A stretch of 64,000 bases of DNA from Suillus spraguei. Lineage: Eukaryota; Basidiomycota; Agaricomycetes; Boletales; Suillaceae. Under the pieces are notes generated by a model. The model was not told the DNA's origin, made no database searches, and was given only the letters and a program-made list of their open reading frames with translations. The position numbers and the translations under genes were made by a program. Numbering within the stretch: the first letter of the stretch is position 1; each line of letters starts with the position of its first letter. The stretch lies in contig JABCPU010000021.1 in the NCBI GenBank assembly GCA_016800925.1, positions 248,001 to 312,000 of the forward strand, given 5' to 3'. Shown in pieces: positions 43,168 through 53,205 of this stretch.

Positions 43168-44587
43168 TCATCCCCGAAGGCGAGGTACCGCTGGCGCACG
43201 TTTGACAATAAAACCTATGCGTCGACTCCAATGGGTAACACCACGATAAAGATGCTCAAAGGGACCTTCGTCCTGGGATATGATACGAGAGCGCAATTTC
43301 CAGGTGCTAAGTTGCTGGCGAATAGATTCAAAACGCTCAACCACCACCTCCATCGTAGGTCTCTTGTGTGGATCATCTTGAACCATATCGTCAACAAGTG
43401 GTTTCAAAAACTCAAATCCCTTTTTCGTCTTGATTATAGTTATAAGCAATAAACGGAGGGTGACTGGGTAAGTGTTTACTTACGTTCAGGAACTGTTCTC
43501 TGACAACGTTACCGAGATAGTAGACGTCGGTGGGGAAGGGATTCATCGGGACATCCACCTTATTCTGAAATTCCGGCACCGACTTGTCGCCCCCGAATAT
43601 AGGATACTCTAGCGGGTTTTCTTCGCTGGCATCGTATCGGCGCGATAAGCCAAAGTCAATGAAGTAATATTTTGGTGGATGTTGAGTGCGAGTATAATGG
43701 CTCACATGGCCACTGAAATCGCGCTTCATGTGAAGTACTACGGGGTGATATGGCTCGGCACATAGGTCTTTGGCATCCATCATAATGTTCATCCACATGC
43801 AGTCACTGTCCTCGAGTTAGTTGAATATATGTGACCCGACAGTTATGGATAACCCACCGGTGTGCAACATGATTGTTGTGCATAAACCACAGACCCTATA
43901 TTACATTGGTAAGGTGGCATATGAGCTCAAGGGGAGTCGTAACCTACTTCAAAAAGCTGCCGCAGGCATTCCACCACTTCGCCAAAGGTATCAAATGGAA
44001 TCTTGGTGAATGGAAGTAATAATGGCATCACAATAATTTGTATATCGCTCTCATCTGGAACTGACAGGACATCGAGAAACGGGACGCAGCAGTTCTTGGG
44101 ATCAGATGAAAGTTTTTTCGACATAAAATACTGCCCGATCTCTACTTCGTGAGGGTGCACCGATTTCTTCACCATTTTGAGAGATATATACAAGCCGTCA
44201 AGCACGCGGGTTGCATCCATGACTTGACCGAACTATGGATGTCAGTCAGTCAACCATGCAGTACAAATTTCATCGCCTTACATGTAAAACACGACCATCT
44301 TCGCAATCCCATGCATGGCGTTTGGAGCCCTCCCAAGATGGTACCCAATCTGGGGCATATCGAGGACGGAGTAGGTATCCTCGAACTTTCAGCCATTCAT
44401 ATTGCCGGCGCCACCAAATCTCATGAACAGACAAAGCTCCAGGTTTAACTGGTTGGCGTTCTTCCCCAAAAGCTGCGATTTCCTGTTGGGCTCTACGTCT
44501 CTGAAGTGCTACTGCTTCCTCAGCCTTGATTTCAGCCTTGGTCTTTGAGGTACGTTTGCCCTTTGAGGAGGTTCCGGTCTTGTTCAT
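43168..44587 (-). CDS. Protein kinase-like protein
   Basis: Five exons: 44587-44282, 44232-43948, 43895-43858 (38 nt), 43806-43484, 43428-43168. Starts MNKTGTSSKGKRTSKTKAEI, a Lys/Glu-rich N-terminus. Then EWLKVRGYLLRPRYAPDWVP, GQVMDATRVLDGLYISLKMV with the candidate beta-3 Lys, HPHEVEIGQYF with a candidate helix-C Glu, HNNHVAHRDCMWMNIMMD (HRD catalytic loop with Asn) and YYFIDFGLSRRY (DFG). The C-lobe end is MVQDDPHKRPTMEVVVERF. A glycine-rich loop is not obvious, so it may be a kinase or pseudokinase. The same HRD context is common in mushroom kinase-like families. Intact by eye. Confidence 0.8.
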
Positions 44588-44914
44588 GTGTAGAAGTTAA
44601 ATGTTCAAAGGAATGATCCAGACTCGTCGCATAAACAAGCGTACACATGGTCTACGACCCGTATTTGGAATTAACAAGCAAGTACAACGTTCTTATGCAG
44701 GGGTAGTAACTGCCCGCGCAAAGTAGTGACGTTTTGTAGGAAAATCAAGATGCCAAGCCGACCCCCAGAAACCATACACTAAAGTAAGATTTTGTTGGCA
44801 ACAACTATGCTCTTACTCACAAAATTAGCCATGTGACGATCTAATACCCTTCGAAATATATAATAACACACTGATACTAGATCAGAGTCACTGATTGCTA
44901 TCTCATCGTAACCT

Positions 44915-45756
44915 ATGGCTGAACAACGAACACGTCAAACCCTCCTTTTGTCTATGGATCTTGGTTCACTCGCTCAATATGAGCAATCTATATTCCCGCT
45001 AAGTAGAGTGCAGGGAAAAGGCACCACCGTCGATCAGGTGGACTTATACCTCCAGGCCACACTGAATGAGATTTTCAAGATACGCATAATAACAAGGGAC
45101 TCAGAAAACTTTCAGGATCTCATTTATAATGCGAAGACACAATACGATGAGTGTGTCTGTACAAACATTTATTCATGCCATCTTACTAAATAGCATTTGA
45201 AGGCTCAATACCATGTTAAAAACACGGAAAATGGAACAACAACGAAAATCTTTGAACCCCATCAAAATGTTCTCCGCATATCGTTCAGTTCGGTTGCTTT
45301 TGGAAGCAGGGAGGGCGTTATACACGGAAACAAAGGTATAGTAATTTTTTGTTCAGTTTGAGTTTGCCATTCACTCAAGATATGTCACTCTAGACTGCGT
45401 CTGAGAAATTAAGGAGACAGTTACTCTCTCAGACTGTCGACGCAGAGGACGTACAACCAGTGGAATGTATGTTCAAGTCCTGCTTGCATTTTGACACTCT
45501 AGGACTTACACCTTATATAGACAATGATCTGCCATCTAATGCTCGCATTGGCGGGGTTGCCATTTCACTGGACTCAGAATTTCAACCGGACGAAACTATG
45601 GCTTCATATTTTACCGAAGCAGCTAGCTTCATTGCCTCCCAAGTAGATCTACTTGGCGAGGGTAATCCGTTCGCAGATGAACATCAAGTGGAAGATTGTA
45701 TGAACAACATTGTATTCATTAGCTGCATACTCACGTGGATGGTCAGCTCAAGCTAG
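44915..45756 (+). CDS. Unrecognised protein, model incomplete
   Basis: First exon MAEQRTRQTLLLSMDLGSLA to about 45148, probably joined through 45195-45334 (HLKAQYHVKNTENGTTTKIF, REGVIHGNK) to 45394 onward (TASEKLRRQLLSQTVDAEDV, CMFKSCLHFDTLGLTPYI, EGNPFADEHQVEDCMNN). A Ser/Thr/Gly-rich low-complexity stretch follows in a shifted frame to 45980, and a GAGKSAICF P-loop-like segment occurs at about 46110. No domain recognised. It is divergent to the NACHT fragment on the other strand. Confidence 0.4.
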
Positions 45757-46316
45757 TGCAGAACACGGATCCAGTTCGACTACCGGCCCTGCCGCTGCGA
45801 CTAGCGATGGGGGAACTGCGACACCAACTAATTCTCGTCTTTCTGGAGCGTCTGGTAACAACTATTTTTTCTTCCAAAATAGCTATGTTGCTTCAAATTC
45901 TGCCATTCAAACGCCGACTTTAAACAGCGGTGGGTCGCGTAATCAAGGAGCAAGTTCGTTCTTTTTGTTTATATCACGCTGAGGTTATCTAATCACGTAT
46001 CACAGCTACTCGTTGACGTTATCGACCGAATTTTGAGTAGCTTATGTATGTACGCCCAAATTTGTAATTCGAAATATGAACTGACGATGCTATCAACTTG
46101 TAGTGGCTTTTTGGGGGCCGGGAAAAGTGCCATATGTTTTACAACCTTTGCGAAGTGTGTTCGTAGTATCAGTCAGTCAAGTGTTCCAATATCAACTAAT
46201 ACTCCGACAACAAGTCGATATCATGCGCACTCAGTTCACAGCAAGGATTGTTTAATGATTGATCAGTGCACAAACCGAACATCCTAACTTAGTTAACTTT
46301 CATGCCCCGCGACATA

Positions 46317-46949
46317 TCAAAACTTCTCCGCGTCGAGGTCCCAGGTCATGCAAAAGGAAGCATCGACAACAAACGTCAAAGGCAGACATCCACACAATCT
46401 GAGTCGAAGGCTGCGGAGGGGTTGGAGAAAAAGAGCCACCGTCTCACAGAGAGGCGTGTCTGGGTGTAGTAGAGCGGGATTGTTGCGGATGACTCTGTTC
46501 ACATCTTGCTGGATGCTTGGAAAGCTGATGCCAAGCTGGTAGACCGTCGCAAAGAAATATCCGGTCGTGCAACGTTCGGTGTGTTTCCGCGAGAAAAAGA
46601 ATGTTCCCGCTAGCCGCTTTTCGACGCTCGTCTCTTCGGTGACTTTTAGACCTCTCATCTTTTCAGCTACTGTAAACGCAACGGCAGACTTTCCAACACC
46701 AGCCGTGCCATGCAGCCAAATGAGGTGATTATTCTCTGTATTGTCCAAGAATCCGTGGATGTGTTTGAGGAGATTCACTCGAGTCCCTTGCAAACATTTC
46801 GGGTGGGGCTGACGCTCACGGGAGTTATATTGAGCACCCTTGACAGCGACCTGGGACAGTCTCTCCCAAGTTCCTGCAGGAGCTGTCGAAGAGGTTAGAG
46901 AGCATGCGAGAGATAAGAGATGGAAGTACTGACACTTATCGTCGCCCAT
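46317..46949 (-). pseudogene. NACHT NTPase (NLR-like) N-terminal fragment
   Basis: MGDDK at 46949 followed by an intron (acceptor before APAGTWERLSQV). Then QPHPKCLQGTRVNLLKHIHG, IWLHGTAGVGKSAVAFTVAE (Walker A), LAGTFFFSRKHTERC, GYFFATVYQLGISFPSIQQD. This is the nephrocystin-3/NACHT module of fungal NOD-like receptors. It ends at LTFVVDASFCMTWDLDAEKF, at Walker B, where DALDEC is expected; no helical or repeat domain follows. It is truncated and is unlikely to work as a receptor. Confidence 0.75.
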
Positions 46950-48326
46950 TGATGAAGGTTATGATATTAATGCGAGATCCAATGAACCAACTGAAAGTAC
47001 TAGCTGGGTTCCGAGATGTAGAGATAATCTAGGCGGTAGGTATCTGGAGGGACCGTGACGTACGAAGATTTGAATCGAAGCTTGTGAGTAACAAGACTCA
47101 GTACTCGTGGAACGACCCAGCTGTCGCGTGATGAAATTTGAATGGACGGATGGATGTTTCAATTTATTCTGCTATGGAAAACTCGCTAAGTTGTAGACTG
47201 CAGTCGAAGAATGAGTGTAGGCGCTTGCCGCTGTTATTACTGTACAGCCACATAGAACCACCTCAGGAGATGGCCCTTCATCATTACCTTCACTACAGAA
47301 ACGAGAAAATAGTCAGACCAAATTATTAGTAGTGTAGGGGCTTCGTTACGGACACCTACGAACGCTTACGACTTCAGTAGCGCACTCTTACAATTGGTGG
47401 AGAACTCGGAGGCTGATATGTTTTACGGAAACCAACGAAATTAGGACTTGATTAGATGCAGACAGGCTAAATTATGCTCTCATATTTATCAACATAATCA
47501 GATCAGCGCAGATGCCAGTGATCAATTGTAAAACTACCACTATACACGCATCGAATCAATTGTGCCACAGGCGTGATTATTTTCTCTCGTAGCTGATCCA
47601 TAAGCGGGATATCATTGAGAAAACCACGTTTCAAAGGTTCGAAGCCTATTCCGCAACCTAGGACGAATACCCTCTCTGAATCCTCACCAACATGGAGAAC
47701 ATATGCATATGTCAAGAGTACAAGCCAGCATAGCGAAACGAAAGATTGCAGCCCCACTCATCCTTACAGTAAAAAGCTTATGAAGAGACAACATATGTCC
47801 AACATAGGGGGTATGACTCCAAAGGACCAACTCTAAAAAAATATGTCAAGGCAGCTTACGAGCAGTATTAACGCCCCGATGTGAGACTGCAGCACAGGTT
47901 CGATTGTGACCTGCTATGCGAACTAACAACCTAGTGGTTTTGGTCTGTCCGGCGCATCGTAAACATCAAAATTTTTCCAGTTTGCTGAGTAGCCAGCACG
48001 GGCACTTGCTAAATCTCATATTTAGATCAACGTTGGAGTTGCCGGGAAGTTTAAACCGGCCTTGAGCTTTCAACGGGTGCCTCTGCATGGTAGATACGAC
48101 CTTTACTCACAACACTCGTGTGTACTGTTTTGCTGCATCAACATGAGCGGTCATTGTGATCGTCAATTATCCCTGTGCCACACCATAGCAGAGTGAGATA
48201 TGGACACAGGAACACTCTTTTTTCCACATATCATCGATCTAGCGATATAAAATATGAGAATATAAGCGGACTGGTGCACCACACAGAGCGTTTCCCATTG
48301 ACATATAGGAGATGAATCCTCGATAA
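46950..48326. other. Gene-free stretch
   Basis: Contains a frame at - 47503-47757 starting MGLQSFVSLCWLVLLTYAYV (signal-like) without further support. Nothing else recognised. Confidence 0.35.
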
Positions 48327-49547
48327 TCATGAATACAGCAGTCTACTGGCCATCTCGAATCCAAGGAACGTCGCCCCATTCGCAAATGGTGAACTGATGA
48401 GCCATGAGTCAGTGATACATTTCTGAGAAATGAGATACGCACCGAATCAAAGTAGGCCCCAAACCACGTGTAAATGCGCTAATTCCCTCGGTTCTCCAAA
48501 CTTTCCGCACACAATCCCGTGCCGAAGTATACTTTTGCCCAGTTGAAGGGGTAAATCCATCAGTCTGCATTCTAGATTTGATCATGTCTATAGGGTATAT
48601 CACTCCCCAAAACTGTGGCGAAATTAGCTCAATATGCGCGCGAACATGCATTGGGCAGAGGGGATGGAACTTACTGCGTATCCAGCTGTCGCACCATACA
48701 GAACGGAGTTCATAGGATTAATCTGGTCTCGTCGTATGCCCTTCTGGGTCATTTCACGTTGTACGAGTTTTTCGTATGCCAAGAAGTAGACGCCATAGCC
48801 TGTCGCTTCACGTAGAAAGGTGACAGCCTGTCCTTTAAATAGTCCAGCAATGCCATATTGTGAGACAATCTGTTTCATTGCGTTAAATGGGCCTTTGTAT
48901 ATTGGGTTCGTATTTGACTGCGTCTGCAGACCTAAAGAATAGGTCAAAGGCCGGATACTAGTGATGCACATAACACAGGGGACTCACGAATGCGAATGTG
49001 CTCCACTGGACCAGAAACCACACCATTAGCGAGCCCTGCCGCTACTCCAGCAATGACCAGTTGCCCTCCACCAAGCATCTTTCCTTCTTCTCATCCTTCT
49101 CCTCTAGCTAGATTCTGTGCTGTGAATATCCGTTTTGCATACTCGAGTACTCCAAATTGTATTGATACGCAGACACCAATTCCCAGCAATGGTGTTAAAG
49201 TGCCCTGACAGAATGTGAGAAGGGATAACACAGAACGATAAGACCATTACCTTATAGAATGCCAGAGGACCCACATTTTTCAAGATACCGCCCGCGCAAT
49301 GCAGCATGCCACTGTAAGTACCCTTTGCCGAAGTTTGCATGCGCTGAGGAAGAGTCATGATGGGTACGCAAGTATCCTTGCTCAGATTTTATAGTCACTC
49401 TCACCACTTTCACAATGTCGAAGGGTTGTCCGACAAGGACCTAACACGCAAGTTTTGAGTCAACACGTAGCATTGAGCCTATTTGAGACACACCTGAGCT
49501 ATTCCTCCAGCCGTTCCAGCCGCAAGGTCCTTGATCGTGTTCGACAT
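48327..49547 (-). pseudogene. YMC1-like mitochondrial carrier with an internal stop
   Basis: Starts MSNTIKDLAAGTAGGIAQVL at 49547. The three carrier signatures are all present: QPFDIVKVRMQ, GPVEHIRIRLQ and YPIDMIKSRMQ, one per repeat, with FYKGTLTPLLGIGVCVSIQF and GYGVYFLAYEKLV typical of the YMC1/carnitine-acylcarnitine group. The last exon reads SPFANGATFLGFEMASRLLYS and stops at 48327-48329. About seven exons. A TGA at 49091-49093 breaks the second-repeat linker (LARGEG stop EEGKMLGG) with the same frame continuing, so this allele cannot give a full carrier without readthrough. A CGA-to-TGA change would explain it. Confidence 0.82.
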
Positions 49548-49736
49548 TTGCGACTGGCTACTCCTGAGGGAAAATTAACCTAAAGTGCGACTTCGAAACG
49601 TTGGAAGTTGAGATAAACCAGCTGGCAATTATACAAATCGCGGAGTTTCACGTACTTGCCGAGTCACTTATGCGGAGGTAATAGACTAACAAGTTCGTTG
49701 CCACGAATGTGATATGATATCGGTAGCGGCGTCAAC

Positions 49737-50169
49737 AGGGCTGCTCAATTCTAAAATGTCGTTGTCAATGTCGAGTTGACCTTACGGCTGTCCTCTTGTA
49801 AATTACTTATGCGTGCCCTAAGCCTTTCCTGATTTGGCCACCACCACTTCGGTTAAATCTTCGCATGGGAAATGTTCTACACCTTGTCGCAAAGTATTCT
49901 CGTGTACTAAGCCCAAGTCGCTGTATAGAGCCAAAGCTAGCTAAATATTTTATGGTTGCTCCCCGATAGCTAGCTTGGGCTCTATACAGCAAGGCTTAGT
50001 AGACGAGAACACTTTGCGACAAGGTGTAAAACATTTCCCATGCGAAGATTTAACCGAAGTGGTGGTGGCCAAATCAGGAAAGGCTTAGGGCACGCATAAG
50101 TAATTTACAAGAGGACAGCCGTAAGGTCAACTCGACATTGACAACGACATTTTAGAATTGAGCAGCCCT
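49737..50169. mobile_element. Fold-back MITE (433 bp)
   Basis: Nearly the entire element is an inverted repeat: arms of about 200 bp beginning AGGGCTGCTCAATTCTAAAA, separated by a loop around 49945-49965. It is flanked by aac at 49734-49736 and 50170-50172. A 3-bp duplication suggests a PIF/Harbinger-type transposase. It lies about 190 bp upstream of the carrier start. Confidence 0.8.
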
Positions 50170-50349
50170 AACGCCAGTCCTCGACTCGCATGTCAATGTT
50201 CTAGACCTTATCTCGGCTTAATCATGTTGTGTTTTCACAGAAATCGGCTAAAATCGGCGAGCACCGTGTCCTACGACACAAGTATACAGATAACGGACAA
50301 GGAGTAGAATAAGACGAGTCCACCACCCGTTGTGCCTTCGGCACAGGAA

Positions 50350-50464
50350 GCAAAAGGAGTGCGAAGCACTCCTTTTGCTCCCTGGCCAAGGCTTCATCCT
50401 AATAATTCTGTTTGCCAAGGCACAGGAAGGCAAAAAGAGTGCTTCGCACTCTTTTTGCCTTCCT
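50350..50464. repeat. Two tandem perfect hairpins downstream of a Helitron gene
   Basis: Hairpin 1 (50350-50378): 13-bp arms GCAAAAGGAGTGC around GAA. Hairpin 2 (50424-50464): 19-bp perfect arms AGGAAGGCAAAAAGAGTGC around TTC. Each is followed by GGCTTCATCCTAATAAT on the + strand. Helitron 3' ends carry a hairpin shortly before CTRR, so these are candidate ends or decayed duplicates. Confidence 0.5.
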
Positions 50465-50660
50465 GGCCTTGGCTTCATCCTAATAATCACTACTTCGTAC
50501 ACCTTAACTTATTCGCAATCATAATGGATTTTAAAACAGACATGTACATTTTGAGCAGCATTTCAAGAAAACTAAAACTAAAATCTACTGCACCATCTAA
50601 AAGTGCACTATACATCACATCACTCGGTCCTCTATATAAAAGTACATCAATATACATCAA

Positions 50661-51484
50661 TCAATCCTCAACCTCCATATCATCTCTATCTCTGAGTCCT
50701 CTCAGCACTTCTGTATACACCACATTGGTCGTCTTTGACCCTTCTTCATGCTCTGGAAAGATGGCATGCACTCTCTCTGGGTGAGTGCAGCAAGACAAAG
50801 CCACATATAGCTGTCCATGACTGAACACAGGAGTCCGCAAATCCAGCCCAACCCACTTCACACTTTGACCTTGAGCCTTGTTGATTGTCATAGCGAACGC
50901 AAGACGAACGGGGAATTGGCAACACTTGAAAGGGATAGGGTTGTCTTCAGATGTGGCATCCAGCATCATGCAGGGGATTAGGACAGTGTTCTGATCATCT
51001 TGATGAGCTTCATCAACTCCATCTCTAAGAATACGACACCTGAGGATGCGCGTGGTCCAAGACAAGAGGATCATCCTAGTTCTGTTATAGAGGCCATTGG
51101 TGGGTCCAAGTTGTGCAACGACATGAGAGGAACACCCACCTTGAGTTCCAATTTGTGCAAAGGGAACCCTGATGGCGTGAGAGTATGAAGGTACTCTGGT
51201 GGGATGTAGTCGTAGTCCTTCTCAGTGATTGAGTCTGCGCTGGTGAAGACCACTTTATCTCCAGGGAATGATTCAAGAATGTTGGCATTGATCTCGTCCA
51301 CATCAGTGTTCTTTGTGGAGAGGATGGTATGTTCCAGGAAGAAGGAATCATTCACAGGAGGATGCCCAGGGAGCAGAATAGGAGAGTATAGGGCATTGAT
51401 GAGAGAGCGGATATCATTGTCAGGGCAGCGCATATGAATCGGGAGGGCAACCGTTCCATCTGCATGTGTGCCCTTCCCAGCTCC
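50661..51484 (-). pseudogene. Helitron helicase C-terminal fragment
   Basis: Reads GKGTHADGTVALPIHMRCPD, LINALYSPILLPG, ILSTKNTDVDEINANILESF, FTSADSITEKDYD, LMSLHNLDPP, then after a frame change at about 51075 CQFPVRLAFAMTINKAQGQS, FSHGQLYVALS and NVVYTEVL. These are the late motifs of the Pif1-type helicase in Helitron RepHel. The upstream part is cut off by the LTR starting at 51485. Confidence 0.85.
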
Positions 51485-51962
51485 TGTTACAGTTGTATGT
51501 ACCCCTATTCATTTTCCCTTTATCTTCTTACTTGTATATCATGTCACATGACCCCGACTCATATGCTCAACGCATCTGTACAACACATGCCTTCCTTATT
51601 AGGATATGCAGTTACATTCTCACGGTTACCTGATCTGTGCGCACATATCTACCTATATAAGCACAGTGTACTTGTAGTAGATTCTTTACTTTAATCTTAC
51701 TGGGTTTTACCTGGAACTTCCTTCGCTTAGGTCTCCAACCTAAGTTGTCCTTGAATCGTCTCTAAAGCCTAAGCACTCCTTAGCCTTAGTCTCTATTCTC
51801 GTAAGAACCTCTTGGACTTATCCTTGAGGCCAGACCCTTGATCGTACTCAGAACGCATTCCTTGTACTTTCACCTTATCCTCTTTTGGGTATTGTAAGAA
51901 GCTCCCAGCAGACCGACCGTGTCTTTTCACTGTCGCTGGTGATGCCACCCCAGTTCGTAACA
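51485..51962 (+). repeat. Ty3-family LTR with adjoining primer site (LTR A)
   Basis: 478 bp, TGTTACAG to GTAACA, more divergent from the other LTRs here. It is followed by aaagattaaagtctatttg (the same putative self-priming site) and then, after 28 bp, directly by an inverted LTR. It interrupts the Helitron helicase. Confidence 0.85.
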
Positions 51963-51990
51963 AAAGATTAAAGTCTATTTGATCGTCGAC

Positions 51991-52464
51991 TGTTACGAAC
52001 TGGGGTGGCATCACCAGCGACAGTGAAAAGACACAGATGGTCTGCTGGGAAGTTCTACAATGTCCAGAAGAGGACAAGGTGAAAGTACAAGGAATGCGTT
52101 CCGAGTACGATCAAGGGTTTGGCCTCAAAGACAAGTCTAAGAGGTTCTATGAGAATAGAGACTAAGGCTAAGGAGTGCTTAGACTTAGAGACAATTCAAG
52201 ACGACTTAGGTTGGAGACCTAAGCGAAGGAGATTCCAGGTAAAACCCAGTAAGATTAAAGTAAAGAATCTACTACAAGTACAACATGCTTAAATAGACCA
52301 ATATGTGCGCACAGACCAAGAGAGGCATGAGAAAGTAAGTGTGTATCCAAAGTAGGAAGGCAACTATAGTACAAATGCGTTGAGCATATGAGTCAGAGTC
52401 ATGTTACATAATGTACAACGTAAAAGTAAACAAAGAATGAATAGGGGCACGTACGATTGTAACA
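51991..52464 (-). repeat. Inverted Ty3-family LTR (LTR B)
   Basis: 474 bp in the reverse orientation (TGTTACGAACTGG to GATTGTAACA). By eye it is much closer to the LTR at 54792-55265 than to LTR A, so it looks like the partner of that LTR turned around. Confidence 0.85.
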
Positions 52465-52465
52465 C

Positions 52466-52868
52466 AGAAGATAAGAGAAGAAGCAATCGCTTGCCATAAC
52501 ATTGCAATGCAAACAATGGCCGAACGATCCCGAGGAGATAAGTACATTCCATGGAAGATCGGAGATAAGGTTTGGCTATCTGCTGCCAATCTTAGACTCA
52601 AACTCCCATTGCAAGGAATGCATCACCCTTCTATTTGATGATGGGATATGAACCACGTGCTATTCCCCACCTTATCCCAGATTCATCCGTCCCCACAGCA
52701 GAAGATCGAGTATGATCCCTGCAGAAGATAAGAGAAGAAGCAATCGCTTGCCATAACATTGCAATGCAAACAATGGCCGAACGATCCCGAAGAGATAAGT
52801 ACATTCCATGGAAGATCGGAGATAAGGTTTGGCTATCTGCTGCCAATCTTAGACTCAAACTCCCATCA
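52466..52868 (+). repeat. Tandem duplication within the integrase end of copy B
   Basis: About 146 bp starting agaagataagagaagaagca (52466) recurs at about 52723. Between the two lies the sequence normally upstream of it in the integrase gene (FYLMMGYEPRAIPHLIPDSS). A unit of about 257 bp is thus doubled. Confidence 0.75.
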
Positions 52869-53198
52869 AGGAAACTTGCGCCAAAGCGATATGGACCTTT
52901 CCTGATCATCGATGTCTTATCACCCATCACGTTCACACTCAAACTCCCTACGCAGTGGAAAATTCATCCTACGTTCCACGCTTCTGTCTTATCGTCCTAT
53001 AGCGAAACAGATGTACATGGTCTGAACTTCCCCGAACCACCACCTGACATCATTGAAGAAGAAGAAGAATATGAAATAGAAGCAATTCTTTCTCACAAAG
53101 GAACCGGCACTCGTCGACGCTATCTTGTTTCCTGGAAAGGATATTCATCAGGAGATAACAAATGGCTCCCAGAAAAGAACCTGAAGAACTCTGCTTGA
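52723..53198 (+). pseudogene. pol: Copy B pol remnant: integrase C-terminus and chromodomain
   Basis: An open frame of about 150 codons reads KIGDKVWLSAANLRLKLPSR, YGPFLIIDVLSPITFTLKLP, HPTFHASVLSSY, then the chromodomain YEIEAILSHKG, RRYLVSWKGYSSGDNKWLPE, ending NLKNSA TGA at 53196-53198. The three aromatic positions of the chromodomain (Y, W, W) are kept. The catalytic integrase core is missing. Comparison with copy A shows CGA here where copy A has TGA, and TGG where copy A has TAG. Confidence 0.8.
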
Positions 53199-53205
53199 AT
53201 TTTGA

